This document shows positions 41,299 through 49,508 of a DNA stretch of 64,000 nucleotides, one piece after another. Source of the stretch: Ruminococcus sp. (GTDB lineage: Bacteria > Bacillota_A > Clostridia > Oscillospirales > Ruminococcaceae); contig JAFVAN010000041.1 of NCBI GenBank assembly GCA_017480485.1, positions 8,919 through 72,918 of the forward strand. Direction: 5' to 3'. Below the pieces are notes generated by a model. That model ran no database searches, was not told the DNA's origin, and saw only the letters and a list, made by a program, of their open reading frames with translations. Each line of letters opens with the position of its first letter. The stretch's first letter is position 1. A program made the position numbers and the translations under genes.

Positions 41299-42432
41299 TC
41301 AATCGGCGATGGTGATGATCACCCAGTAATCGCCGACCTTTGCGATGCCGATATACTGCTGGCGGGAGTTGGCCTTGGTCAGGTCATTGACCTTATACGT
41401 CTCTTCACCGCTTCCGTACGCGCCGATCATTTTCACATCAATGTTCGGGCCCAGCTCCACCCCCAGCACGGCGTTGTTATTAAGATAGGTAACAAGCCCG
41501 GGGTAGTTCTCCTTCTCGCTGTACAGCAGCTCGTCGGCGCTGGTGCAGCCTTTTGCGATTATCTCGTAGGACCAGTCGCTTATTACCTCCTGCCGCGTTA
41601 TAAGCGGTTCGGAATGGGAGTAGATGAACCTTAGCCATGTGGGCTCCTCCGTTCCCGAAGGCAGCGTCCCCGCCTTGAAGCAGCTCTCTATCTGGCGGCA
41701 CCTGTCCTCGGCGCGGCGGCAGAGGGTGGGATGCAGCTGGGCGGAATGGAAAGCCTTAAGCGCGGGCTCGCTTTTTATTGCCAGATAAAGCTCCTGCTCG
41801 GGCTCTTCGAGGGTGAACTTTGTGGTGGTCGTTGTGGGAGTCGTTGTGCCGGTCGTTGTCTTTTTGGTCGTTGCTGCGGCGGTCTCCGGCGGCGCTATGG
41901 TCTCGGGTGCCGTGACATAGACCAGGGAGACATAAAGGGTCTCGGCGGATGTCTGGGCCGTGGTGGCTATGGTGGGCTCCGACTCAGCGGCGGCGGGCAG
42001 GGACGGCGTTGTTTTGCCTGTGGTGGTCCCGATCTTTGTTGTGGTCACCGATTTTTTAGTGGTGCTCGCCGTGGCCTTAGTGGTGGTGGTGTGAGTGGTG
42101 GTCTCGGTCACGCTCTTTTTGGTGGCGGCGGCTGGGGGCCTGCTCTCCGTTGGGGAGGTCTCAGCGCTCTCGGAGGCCGCCGTGATCTCTGCGGGGGCCG
42201 CCTGCCCTGGCCTGCCTCTAAGTAATTTGGGCAGCACAAAAACAGCCGCAGCAAGCATTAAAGCTGCCGCTGCGGCTGCCGCCGTGATCTTTATGTAGGC
42301 TGTATTAGCTCTCCTCTTCGGGGTGATCTCGACGCGTTCTCTGCCGTTTACGGGCCTGACGCAGTTGAGGCACACCGCCGAGCTCTCGTGCAGCTCTCCC
42401 CCACAGTAGGGGCAGAGCCTGCGCCCCTCCAT
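41299..42432 (-). CDS. Zinc-ribbon membrane protein with Thr-rich linker and CAP-like domain
   Basis: 377 residues. Residues 1-27 form a zinc ribbon (LCPYCGGELHESSAVCLNCV). A membrane segment lies at about 45-68 (ITAAAAAAALMLAAAVFVLP). A Thr/Ala/Lys linker (about 75-215) leads to a C-terminal domain (LHPTLCRRAEDRCRQIESCF ... LNNNAVLGVELGP ... GDYWVIITIAD) that resembles CAP/SCP domains found in surface proteins. Three such zinc-ribbon proteins are in this window (also 28518 and 54522). Its ATG overlaps the last base of the leuD stop, so it is translated from the leu operon mRNA. Function unknown. Confidence 0.75.
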   Translation of the reverse strand: MEGRRLCPYCGGELHESSAVCLNCVRPVNGRERVEITPKRRANTAYIKITAAAAAAALMLAAAVFVLPKLLRGRPGQAAPAEITAASESAETSPTESRPPAAATKKSVTETTTHTTTTKATASTTKKSVTTTKIGTTTGKTTPSLPAAAESEPTIATTAQTSAETLYVSLVYVTAPETIAPPETAAATTKKTTTGTTTPTTTTTKFTLEEPEQELYLAIKSEPALKAFHSAQLHPTLCRRAEDRCRQIESCFKAGTLPSGTEEPTWLRFIYSHSEPLITRQEVISDWSYEIIAKGCTSADELLYSEKENYPGLVTYLNNNAVLGVELGPNIDVKMIGAYGSGEETYKVNDLTKANSRQQYIGIAKVGDYWVIITIAD

Positions 42433-42911
42433 TATTTGAGGGAATTGAGCAGCCCGTTGGAGTTGATTATGTTTATTAGGAACTCCGGGAAGGACTGCCC
42501 CTGATAGGTCTCGTTCCTGGTGATATTTGTGATGACGCCTGTGTCGAAGTCTATCTCCACCTCGTCGCCGTTCTCTATCTTCTCGGCGGCCTCGTCACAC
42601 TCGATGATGGGCAGGCCGATGTTGATGGAGTTGCGGTAGAAGATGCGCGCAAAGCTCTTGGCGATGACGCAGGAGATGCCGCTGGCCTTGATGGAGGCGG
42701 GGGCGTGCTCTCTCGAGGAGCCGCAGCCAAAGTTGGCCTTGGCCACCATGATGTCTCCCGGCTTCACCCTTCCCGCAAACTCGATGTCGATGTCCTCCAT
42801 GCAGTGCTTGGCAAGCTCCTGCATATCGGCGGAATTCAGGTATCTTGCGGGGATGATAACGTCCGTATCCACGTTGTCTCCGTACTTGTGTACTGTGCCG
42901 TGTGCTTTCAT
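42432..42911 (-). CDS. leuD: 3-isopropylmalate dehydratase small subunit
   Basis: 159 residues from ATG 42911 (AAAGGAAG seven bases upstream; an in-frame ATG at 42941 would overlap the previous gene). Signature [19 protein letters not shown] and [17 protein letters not shown] of the aconitase swivel domain. With LeuC it isomerises 2- to 3-isopropylmalate in leucine synthesis. Two unrelated small genes separate it from leuC, which is unusual; leuC and leuD normally adjoin. Confidence 0.95.
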   Translation of the reverse strand: MKAHGTVHKYGDNVDTDVIIPARYLNSADMQELAKHCMEDIDIEFAGRVKPGDIMVAKANFGCGSSREHAPASIKASGISCVIAKSFARIFYRNSINIGLPIIECDEAAEKIENGDEVEIDFDTGVITNITRNETYQGQSFPEFLINIINSNGLLNSLK

Positions 42912-42937
42912 TTTTTTACTTCCTTTCAGGGTGGTTA

Positions 42938-43327
42938 TCACTTGTTTGAATAATCGGGCGAGCCGAACACGTTCTCGCCTGCGGCCTGACGGTTCAGCTC
43001 GTCATAGACCTTCTCAAGATAGGCGCTGTCCAGGGCGTCCTTGGTCCTGGTTATAAAATAGCAGGTCTTGACCTTGCCGAAGAGGCCCGTCTTCACAAGC
43101 CGATATACCGACTGTCCTTTAACGTTTGAGTTCTCAAAATCGTTCAGGCCCTTTTTGTCAATGATAGACTGTGTCATCTCTATCGTAAATTTATTCTCGT
43201 CGCGGAGCTGGGTTATCATCTCCTCGACCTTTGCCTCCTTCTGAGAGTCGCTCAGCGAGGTGCCGTATTTCTTTGTAACAAGACTGAGCAGAGTGTCCCA
43301 GAACACATCTCTGACATAATCCTTCAT
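42938..43327 (-). CDS. Uncharacterised protein between leuC and leuD
   Basis: 129 residues, soluble, no signal. N-terminal stretch [20 protein letters not shown] and central [21 protein letters not shown] do not recognise the family. Coding potential is supported by codon use like its neighbours and by tight spacing (27 bp to leuD). No function can be proposed from sequence. Confidence 0.65.
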   Translation of the reverse strand: MKDYVRDVFWDTLLSLVTKKYGTSLSDSQKEAKVEEMITQLRDENKFTIEMTQSIIDKKGLNDFENSNVKGQSVYRLVKTGLFGKVKTCYFITRTKDALDSAYLEKVYDELNRQAAGENVFGSPDYSNK

Positions 43328-43371
43328 CCTTCAAGCCTTCTTTCGTAATAGAATGTGCTTTTGCCGTTAGA

Positions 43372-43671
43372 TCAAATTTCAAGATCGAAGCAGCTGCGGG
43401 AGCAGACCGAGCTTTTCACAAGCTCTGCCACCTTAAGGTGCTCGGGGTGCACCTGATAGCCTTTAAGGGCTTCAATGCTCTCAAGAGTAGAATCCAGCAG
43501 CAGGTCGCCGTTGGAGGAGGGCAGGGGGTCTGTTCTGACGTTTATGTCTATAAGGCCATCTATCCTTCCTTTAAGTCCCTCGAGGCCCGCCTTGATCTCG
43601 GCGGCGCGCTTGGCTCTCTCGTCGCCCGTGAGCTCGGGCTTAAGCTGCCAGATTATTATATGCCTTATCAT
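43372..43671 (-). CDS. Dabb (stress-responsive A/B barrel) domain protein
   Basis: 99 residues, the size of a single Dabb domain. The start MIRHIIIWQLKPELTGDERA and the body HPEHLKVAELVKSSVCSR match the family, which forms dimeric ferredoxin-like barrels. Some members bind small polyketides or haem-like ligands; the role here is unknown. It follows leuC by 14 bp, so it belongs to the leu transcript. Confidence 0.85.
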   Translation of the reverse strand: MIRHIIIWQLKPELTGDERAKRAAEIKAGLEGLKGRIDGLIDINVRTDPLPSSNGDLLLDSTLESIEALKGYQVHPEHLKVAELVKSSVCSRSCFDLEI

Positions 43672-43685
43672 TTTTCTGCCTCCGT

Positions 43686-44948
43686 TCAGTCAAGCTCGGA
43701 GGGCTGGGCTATCCTGCCCATAACTGCCGAGGCCGCCGCAACGTAGGGCGAAGCCAGATATACCTCCGACTCGGGATGTCCCATTCTTCCCACAAAGTTG
43801 CGGTTGGTGGTGGCAACGGCGCGCTCGCCCTTTGCCAGTATTCCCATATGTCCGCCAAGGCAGGGGCCGCAGGTGGGTGTCGAGACCGCGCAGCCCGCGT
43901 TTATGAATATCTCCAGCAGGCCCTCCTTCATGGCGGTGAGGTATACCTTCTGGGTGGCGGGGATAACTATGCAGCGCACGCCCTCGGCGATGTGTCTGCC
44001 CTTGAGTATCTCGGCCGCGGCGCGGATGTCCTCGATCCTGCCGTTGGTGCAGGAGCCGATGACCGCCTGATCAATGGGCACATTGCCGATCTGGTCGAAG
44101 GTCCTGCCGTTCTCGGGCAGGTGGGGGAAGGCCACGGTGGGCTTGATCTGGGAGAGGTCGATGTCATAGACAGCGTCGTACTCCGCGTCCTCGTCCGCCT
44201 CGAAGATCTTATATTCCTTTGTTACCTTGTCCTTGATGTAATCGAGAGTTACCTCGTCAACGGCGAAGATGCCGTTCTTGGCGCCTGCCTCGATGGCCAT
44301 GTTCGCCATGCAGAGCCTATCCTCCATCGTCAGGTTCTTGAGGCCGGGGCCCGAGAATTCCATGCTCTTGTAGAGGGCGCCGTCAACGCCGATCATGGTG
44401 ATGATATGCAGGATGACATCCTTGGCGGTGGACCACTTGGGCAGCTTGCCGATGATGTTGAACTTGATGGCCGAGGGGATGCGGAACCAATCCTTGCCCT
44501 TTGCCATGCCTGCGCACATATCCGTGGAGCCTACGCCCGTGGAGAAAGCGCCCAGAGCGCCGTAGGTGCAGGTGTGAGAGTCGGCGCCGATAACGCAGTC
44601 ACCGGGGGCCACAAGGCCTTTCTCGGGCAGCAGCGCGTGCTCGATGCCCATATCGCCGACGTCAAAATAATTCTTTATGCCGTACTTCCCTGCGAACTCG
44701 CGGCACTGCTTGCACTGGCCTGCGGCCTTGATGTCCTTGTTGGGGGTAAAGTGGTCCATGACCATCGTTATCTTGTCCTGGCTAAAGATGGAGTCGAAGC
44801 CCGCCTTGTTGAACTCGTTGATAGCAACGGGCGAGGTAACGTCGTTGCCCAGCACAAGGTCCAGATCAGCCATTACCAGCTGTCCTGGCTTGACCTCGTC
44901 CAGCCCTGCGTGAGCCGCCAGTATTTTTTGTGTCATCGTCATTCCCAT
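43686..44948 (-). CDS. leuC: 3-isopropylmalate dehydratase large subunit
   Basis: About 420 residues. The aconitase fold carries the [4Fe-4S] cluster cysteines, here in [20 protein letters not shown] and in [17 protein letters not shown]. Other motifs: [40 protein letters not shown]. The length and sequence match the short LeuC type (HacA-like, about 420). The start at 44948 ([13 protein letters not shown]) has AAGGAATGG at suitable distance; an in-frame ATG at 44960 is too close to it. First gene of the leuC-Dabb-unknown-leuD-zinc-ribbon operon. Confidence 0.96.
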   Translation of the reverse strand: MGMTMTQKILAAHAGLDEVKPGQLVMADLDLVLGNDVTSPVAINEFNKAGFDSIFSQDKITMVMDHFTPNKDIKAAGQCKQCREFAGKYGIKNYFDVGDMGIEHALLPEKGLVAPGDCVIGADSHTCTYGALGAFSTGVGSTDMCAGMAKGKDWFRIPSAIKFNIIGKLPKWSTAKDVILHIITMIGVDGALYKSMEFSGPGLKNLTMEDRLCMANMAIEAGAKNGIFAVDEVTLDYIKDKVTKEYKIFEADEDAEYDAVYDIDLSQIKPTVAFPHLPENGRTFDQIGNVPIDQAVIGSCTNGRIEDIRAAAEILKGRHIAEGVRCIVIPATQKVYLTAMKEGLLEIFINAGCAVSTPTCGPCLGGHMGILAKGERAVATTNRNFVGRMGHPESEVYLASPYVAAASAVMGRIAQPSELD

Positions 44949-45035
44949 AGTGAATACCATTCCTTACTTTGATAGTGATGTCCGTCGGAGTTGTCAAAAA
45001 ACGCCTCCGTGCGGATAATATTTTTATTCATTTTA

Positions 45036-45064
45036 ATTATACCACAATATTATCCCGTATTATT
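45036..45064 (-). promoter_or_regulatory. leu operon promoter
   Basis: Minus strand TATAAT (45036-45041) preceded by TGTGG, an extended -10; -35 position (45059-45064) is poor. The leader of about 80 bases shows no T-box pattern. Confidence 0.55.
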
Positions 45065-45213
45065 AAATAAACAGCTAACAAAATATGAACAAATAGTTAC
45101 ATTATGCTTTCCGAAACAAATTAATATTTTTCGGGCGGCGTATTTTTCCATGTATCACTTCCCTGCCGCCGCAGATAATAATCACAAAGAAAACGAAAGG
45201 CAGTGTGACAGAT

Positions 45214-45393
45214 ATGAAATTCAGTGTTTCCTCTCTGGCAAAGGGCATCTCGGTGGGGCTGACCGCAGGGGCCATCGCCTATGCCGTAGCAAGCGCCACG
45301 GCCAAGGAAAAGCGCAGCCTCAAGCGCAGCGCGGGCCGTGCTCTCCACGCCATCGGCGATATCATGGAGGGCGTCGGCAACATCATGAGCTAA
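45214..45393 (+). CDS. Small glycine-rich membrane protein
   Basis: 59 residues from ATG 45214 (AAAGGCAG 12 bases upstream; GTG 45205 is an alternative). One membrane segment (KGISVGLTAGAIAYAVASAT) followed by a basic tail (KEKRSLKRSAGRALHAIGDI). No family recognised. Located between the leu promoter and the dockerin gene, with its own terminator at 45408-45446. The composition fits other small anchor or stress proteins, but no function can be assigned. Confidence 0.6.
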   Translation: MKFSVSSLAKGISVGLTAGAIAYAVASATAKEKRSLKRSAGRALHAIGDIMEGVGNIMS

Positions 45394-45407
45394 GCGCTTA
45401 GACAGAA

Positions 45408-45446
45408 CATCCCCTCGCGGCGCCTGCCCGAGGGGATGAGCTTTTA
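45408..45446. terminator. Terminator after the small membrane protein gene
   Basis: CATCCCCTCG/CGAGGGGATG perfect 10-bp stem followed by AGCTTTT; convergent with the dockerin gene. Confidence 0.7.
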
Positions 45447-45462
45447 ATAAGGAGCGATCATA

Positions 45463-46992
45463 TCAAAGCGATTTGGTCTTGCCGCTTACATACTGAAGTA
45501 TCAGCAGGGCGTCCGTAACGTCCACCCTTCCGTTTGCGTCGATGTCCGCACGGGACAGCTGCGCCGAGGGCAGGGTCTTTTCTCCCGCGTTGTGGCTGAG
45601 TATCAGCAGGGCGTCCGTAACGTCAACGGTGCCGCTGCCGTCGATATCGCCCTTTTTAAGGCTTGTGGAGGCCTTCTTGGTTATGACCACCTTGTAGGTC
45701 CGCACGTCGCCGCTGGTGGAGGTCACCTTGATGTTCAGGGTGTTCTTCCCATCGCTGAGGGAGACGTTTCCGGTGCCGCTTATCTTGGCTCCCGAGCCAA
45801 GGGCCTTGGCAGTCACCTTCACCGAGGAAACAGAGCCGTCAACTGTGGCGGTGTAGCTCTGGGTGTACTTATCGAAGCTTGGAGAGAGGGTGCAGCCGCT
45901 GACGGTCAGGGAGCTCAGCAGGTTGTTGTTGCTGCCCGTGGAGGGGGGCTCGGGAACGGGAGAATCCGGCATATTCTTATAGAAAGGTATCTTGAACTCC
46001 AGAGCGGATTCCAGCACCTTGCTGTTATAGGCCTTCCTAAGGTTCTTGCCCTCTATGGCGGCGCCGTTGATGCAGGTCATGTACTGGTGATAGTAATAGC
46101 CGTTGCCGCCGTCGGTGACGTCAAATTTCTGGAAGTAGATGGTGTCCTGGCCCTTGTTGATGTAGCCGGAGCCTAAGTAGATGGCGCCGCCGATTATGGA
46201 CTTGTACTGATTGGTCCAAGGCAGCAGGTAGGTGGGGTTGTAGGTCATGGCGTAGCGGGCGCCCATCTGCCCTGCGGAAAGGGTGGAGGTGGCGTAGGCC
46301 TGAACGTCAAAGAAATTGAAGTAGCCCTCGTAGCCCGGGGCGGTGCCAAGGGACTGGATGGCGCCGTTCACGCCCTGCTCGTTGCGGCAGCGTCCCGCCA
46401 TGTGATAGGGCGAGACTCCCGCCCGCTCGGCGGCCTCCATAAAGGTCTCGGCGTAGTTTTTCACCTCTCCCGTGTCGGGGCAGGTGTAGTTCCCGCGCAT
46501 GAAGGTATCTGCCAGTATGTTCTGCACGCCCGTAATGGTGTGTATCTCGGGATTATAGGACAGGTTCTCGAACATGAAAACATAGGTGTCGTTTATGAAA
46601 TTGCGGGGGTCAAGGTTGTACTTGACCACAGCGTCCGAGGCCGCCACCCAGCTGCCGTCCAGCCCGTACCATGTGCCTGTTGTGAAATTATAGGCGCCCT
46701 TCTCCATGGACTTCCATGCCTCGGGAGAGGTGCCGTTCACAAGGCTCCTTCCCAGCAGGGTCTCTTCCTTGACCACGTCGCTCCACTCAAGGCCTGTGTC
46801 CACGGGGGTGAAGACCCACTTGGGGTGCTGCTCGTGGAGGGCCCTTAGGGCGGGCTTGTAGCTCTCGGGGAAGGCGCTTATCTGTTTTTCAAAGGTCTGG
46901 TCGTATGCCTCTGCCTTGGCAAAGCTCGTCCCTGCGCAGGCATATGTGAATGCCGCCGCCAGCGCCGTCAGCAGAGCAGTTAGCTTTCTCAT
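45463..46992 (-). CDS. Secreted N-acetylglucosaminidase-like protein with dockerin
   Basis: 509 residues from ATG 46992 (ribosome site GAGGTGA). Signal peptide to about residue 27. Residues 30-330 resemble the glucosaminidase region of autolysins (LRALHEQHPKWVFTPVDTGL; MAGRCRNEQGVNGAI; NFFDVQAYATSTLSAGQMGA). An adjacent cadherin-like beta-sandwich follows (about 345-430: LSSLTVSGCTLSPSFDKYTQ). The C-terminus is a type I dockerin with two calcium loops, GDIDGSGTVDVTDALLIL and ADIDANGRVDVTDALLIL. Dockerins dock to cohesins; a cohesin protein is divergently encoded next door, so this enzyme may be displayed on the surface. Confidence 0.9.
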   Translation of the reverse strand: MRKLTALLTALAAAFTYACAGTSFAKAEAYDQTFEKQISAFPESYKPALRALHEQHPKWVFTPVDTGLEWSDVVKEETLLGRSLVNGTSPEAWKSMEKGAYNFTTGTWYGLDGSWVAASDAVVKYNLDPRNFINDTYVFMFENLSYNPEIHTITGVQNILADTFMRGNYTCPDTGEVKNYAETFMEAAERAGVSPYHMAGRCRNEQGVNGAIQSLGTAPGYEGYFNFFDVQAYATSTLSAGQMGARYAMTYNPTYLLPWTNQYKSIIGGAIYLGSGYINKGQDTIYFQKFDVTDGGNGYYYHQYMTCINGAAIEGKNLRKAYNSKVLESALEFKIPFYKNMPDSPVPEPPSTGSNNNLLSSLTVSGCTLSPSFDKYTQSYTATVDGSVSSVKVTAKALGSGAKISGTGNVSLSDGKNTLNIKVTSTSGDVRTYKVVITKKASTSLKKGDIDGSGTVDVTDALLILSHNAGEKTLPSAQLSRADIDANGRVDVTDALLILQYVSGKTKSL

Positions 46993-47024
46993 CTCGATCA
47001 CCTCAGCAATATTATATACATAAT

Positions 47025-47141
47025 AGAAGCAAGAACGCTTCGCTTTCAGAAGCAAGAGGCAAGACAAGGTGCGCCTTCGGCGCGGTTTTTTATTTGTCCG
47101 CTTTGCGGACCTTTGGCTTGCTTCCTGTCATCTTGCTTCCA
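47025..47141. repeat. GAAGCAAGA dispersed palindromic repeat, copy 6
   Basis: AGAAGCAAGAACGCTTCGCT, AGAAGCAAGAGGCAAGA, GGTGCGCCTTCGGCGC, GTCCGCTTTGCGGAC. It lies in the leader of the dockerin gene. Confidence 0.85.
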
Positions 47142-47193
47142 GAGAACGTTTTCAATCTCCTCTGTCCGTTCCGGCGGACAGTATCCTGAGTAT

Positions 47194-47222
47194 ATTATAA
47201 GGTAAAAAAATCGGATTGTCAA
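47194..47222 (-). promoter_or_regulatory. Promoter of the dockerin-protein gene
   Basis: Minus strand TTGACA (47217-47222), 17-bp spacer, TATAAT (47194-47199). Confidence 0.8.
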
Positions 47223-47400
47223 CAAGAAATCAATTCAACAAAAGTTTACAAAGGGAATTTTTTCGGACTTTTTCAAATGTTACAATTCGATTACAATATA
47301 TCTTGTATCTGTGTCGAAAAAAGCACAATATATTTTGTGAGAAAATTTGTTCGCGGCATTATACCCAAATATTTCCGCGAAAATTCGACTATTTTGACGA

Positions 47401-47429
47401 TTGATTTTTTTATTTAACGTTGTTATAAT
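47401..47429 (+). promoter_or_regulatory. Promoter of the cohesin-protein gene
   Basis: TTGATT (47401-47406), 17-bp spacer, TATAAT (47424-47429). The rest of the 47142-47595 gap is AT-rich with no gene seen. Confidence 0.7.
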
Positions 47430-47595
47430 CTTTAATACAAATGTAACCTTATTTGGCTCTGCTCAAAAAATCGGACAGTTGAATATTTTGTAATATGTCT
47501 TAACCAAAACTTCCGAGAGCGAGGCTTAAATTTCAGATCGTATTTTGATAAGGACCGTTTTTATTGCGCCTTTTGGCGGGGATGGAGGTAGCTTA

Positions 47596-49371
47596 ATGAA
47601 AAAATTCAGGCTCAACAAGGCCGCGCTCTCTATTGCGACGGCTGTTCTGATGGTGACGTCGATGCTTTCGATGTTCGCGGGCTCTGCGGCAACGCCCAAC
47701 GAGGTGACGCTGTCGGCGGACAAGGAATATGTATCCGCGGGAGATCGCATCAATGTTTCCGTCGGCTTCTCGCCCAACGACAAGGGCGCCGCGGGAATGA
47801 CCCTTAACCTGCACTACGACCCCTCTAAGGTAAGCGTGCACATCCCGACCCAAGCCGAGCAGAGCACCTACACCGTGCCCAGCAGCTTTTCGGTCATCAC
47901 CAACTACGGTTACGCCGACGGCGTGGTAAGGATAGTTGCCGCAAATCTCATGAGCACGAATATCACCTCCTCCACTGCTCTGGCTCTGGCAAGCTTTGAT
48001 GTCAAGAGCGGCGTGACGGGAGATATTGATTTCAGCATTGACGTTGAGACCATGGTGGCCTCCTCCGACAACGGCTATGTGAACGCCTCCTACCTTGCGC
48101 CAAAGCTCAAGGTAAGCACAGGCAAGGCCCCCGCAGCCACCACTGCGGCAGTGACCACCACAACACCTGCCGCCACCACCACCAAGGCCACAACTACTAC
48201 AAAGGCGACCACAACTACCAAGGCCACCACTACCACAAAGGCGGCCACAACTACTGAGGCCACCACAACAAAGGCCCCCGAGACCACAACGACTCCCGTC
48301 GCGACCACAGCTGCTCCCGAGACCACCACACCTGCGGCCACCGAGGCGGTAACGGAAGCCCCCGAGGCAGAGCCCGAGCCCGCAGCAGAGCCCGAGGAGC
48401 CTGCACAGAACGGTGATGCTCCCGTGTTCGTATACCTTCAGGAGGGCGGAGACTTCAACTCCGAGACCGATGTTTACTACTCCATCGCTCTGGCAGATTA
48501 CATCGAGGATTACTCCAAGCTCTACGACCTTAGAGTGACCGTTCAGGCCACGGACAGCGCCAACGGCGGCCTCGGCGTGATAATGGACGGCAAGTGGGTA
48601 GCGGCCCACAACAAGCTCCGCGATACCTCCGCACAGGTTTGGGAGCTGGACAACATTGACCCCTCCGCTGCCTCCAGCAACGTGGTGGTACAGCTTTACT
48701 ACTTAAAGAACAACGCAGAATTCAAGGTGCTGGACGTTGAGTTCGTTGAGGCAAGCGCCAACTACGACACAGCCCCCGAGCCCGAAGCAGAGCCCGAGGA
48801 AGCACCGGTAATAGAAGAGCCCGAGGCCGAGAGCGCTCCCGATGAGCAACCCGAGCAGCCCGCCGAGCCTGAGGAAACAGAAGAGACCGAAGAGACCGTC
48901 ACCGAACCCGAAGAGACTCCCGCTCCCGAGGCAGACGCCGATGCGGCAGCTGATGAAAACGAGGAAGAGGAGGCTCCCGACGCTCGGGAGACTGAGGAAG
49001 GGGACGAAGACCCCGACGCGGAGGCAGCAGAGAACAACAACGATGCCGCCGCAGATGACACAACGGCCGAAGAGGCCGCAGAGACCAACGAGGATGAGGG
49101 CGCCGCAGCAGAGAACAATGCGGAGAGCGGCGAAGCCGAGGCTGCCATAGGAGAGGAGCAGCCTGCTGAGCAGCCCGAAGACGCAGAGGAGATAGAGGAT
49201 ACCGTCATCCATGCGTCCCAGGAGGCTGACCGCAACAGCGGCAGCAACCCCGGAACAGGGCGCTCGAGAAGCCCGATACTCACTGTAATAATGGTGCTTT
49301 GCGGACTTGAGATACTCTGGTCACTGTTCGTTATAGTCTATAACAGAACGGTCGGCAAGAAAAACAACTAA
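47596..49371 (+). CDS. Membrane-anchored surface protein with a cohesin domain
   Basis: 591 residues from ATG 47596 with ribosome site GGAGGT. Signal peptide to about residue 31 (SMFAGSAAT). Residues 33-170 form a cohesin-like beta-sandwich: NEVTLSADKEYVSAGDRINV, GMTLNLHYDPSKVSVH, LALASFDVKSGVTGDIDFSI. A Thr/Ala linker (about 178-255) and a second unassigned beta module (270-395) follow, then 150 residues rich in Glu/Pro/Ala. A C-terminal membrane segment (SPILTVIMVLCGLEILWSLF) with a basic end anchors it instead of a sortase motif. It could tether dockerin proteins to the cell surface. Confidence 0.85.
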   Translation: MKKFRLNKAALSIATAVLMVTSMLSMFAGSAATPNEVTLSADKEYVSAGDRINVSVGFSPNDKGAAGMTLNLHYDPSKVSVHIPTQAEQSTYTVPSSFSVITNYGYADGVVRIVAANLMSTNITSSTALALASFDVKSGVTGDIDFSIDVETMVASSDNGYVNASYLAPKLKVSTGKAPAATTAAVTTTTPAATTTKATTTTKATTTTKATTTTKAATTTEATTTKAPETTTTPVATTAAPETTTPAATEAVTEAPEAEPEPAAEPEEPAQNGDAPVFVYLQEGGDFNSETDVYYSIALADYIEDYSKLYDLRVTVQATDSANGGLGVIMDGKWVAAHNKLRDTSAQVWELDNIDPSAASSNVVVQLYYLKNNAEFKVLDVEFVEASANYDTAPEPEAEPEEAPVIEEPEAESAPDEQPEQPAEPEETEETEETVTEPEETPAPEADADAAADENEEEEAPDARETEEGDEDPDAEAAENNNDAAADDTTAEEAAETNEDEGAAAENNAESGEAEAAIGEEQPAEQPEDAEEIEDTVIHASQEADRNSGSNPGTGRSRSPILTVIMVLCGLEILWSLFVIVYNRTVGKKNN

Positions 49372-49375
49372 TTGG

Positions 49376-49402
49376 AAGGGACTGCTGTAGGGCAGTCCTT
49401 TT
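49376..49402 (+). terminator. Terminator after the cohesin-protein gene
   Basis: AAGGACTGCC-type stem (AAGGGACTGC/GGGCAGTCCTT) followed by TTTT. Confidence 0.7.
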
Positions 49403-49440
49403 CAGCTTTATGGGGACTTCCCTGCCAAGGTCAATATGCA

Positions 49441-49478
49441 AAAAGGGTATTCCCTGCTTGTGCGGGGAATACCCTTTT
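49441..49478. terminator. Second bidirectional terminator, GGGTATTCCC stem
   Basis: AAAAGGGTATTCCC / GGGGAATACCCTTTT; same stem family as 21637, 34206 and 40032; it also ends the minus-strand sigma gene. Confidence 0.7.
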
Positions 49479-49508
49479 GAGTTCGAGCGGCGCATCCTGT
49501 GGCGGGCC

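Noticed and set aside
43776..44972. 398-codon open frame opposite leuC
   Set aside because: leuC is certain from its cluster motifs; the opposite frame has only Val/Leu/Gly/Asp-rich mirror sequence.
44949..45064. T-box or other leader riboswitch upstream of leuC
   Set aside because: The leader is short (about 80 bases) and shows no specifier loop, T-box sequence or antiterminator pair.
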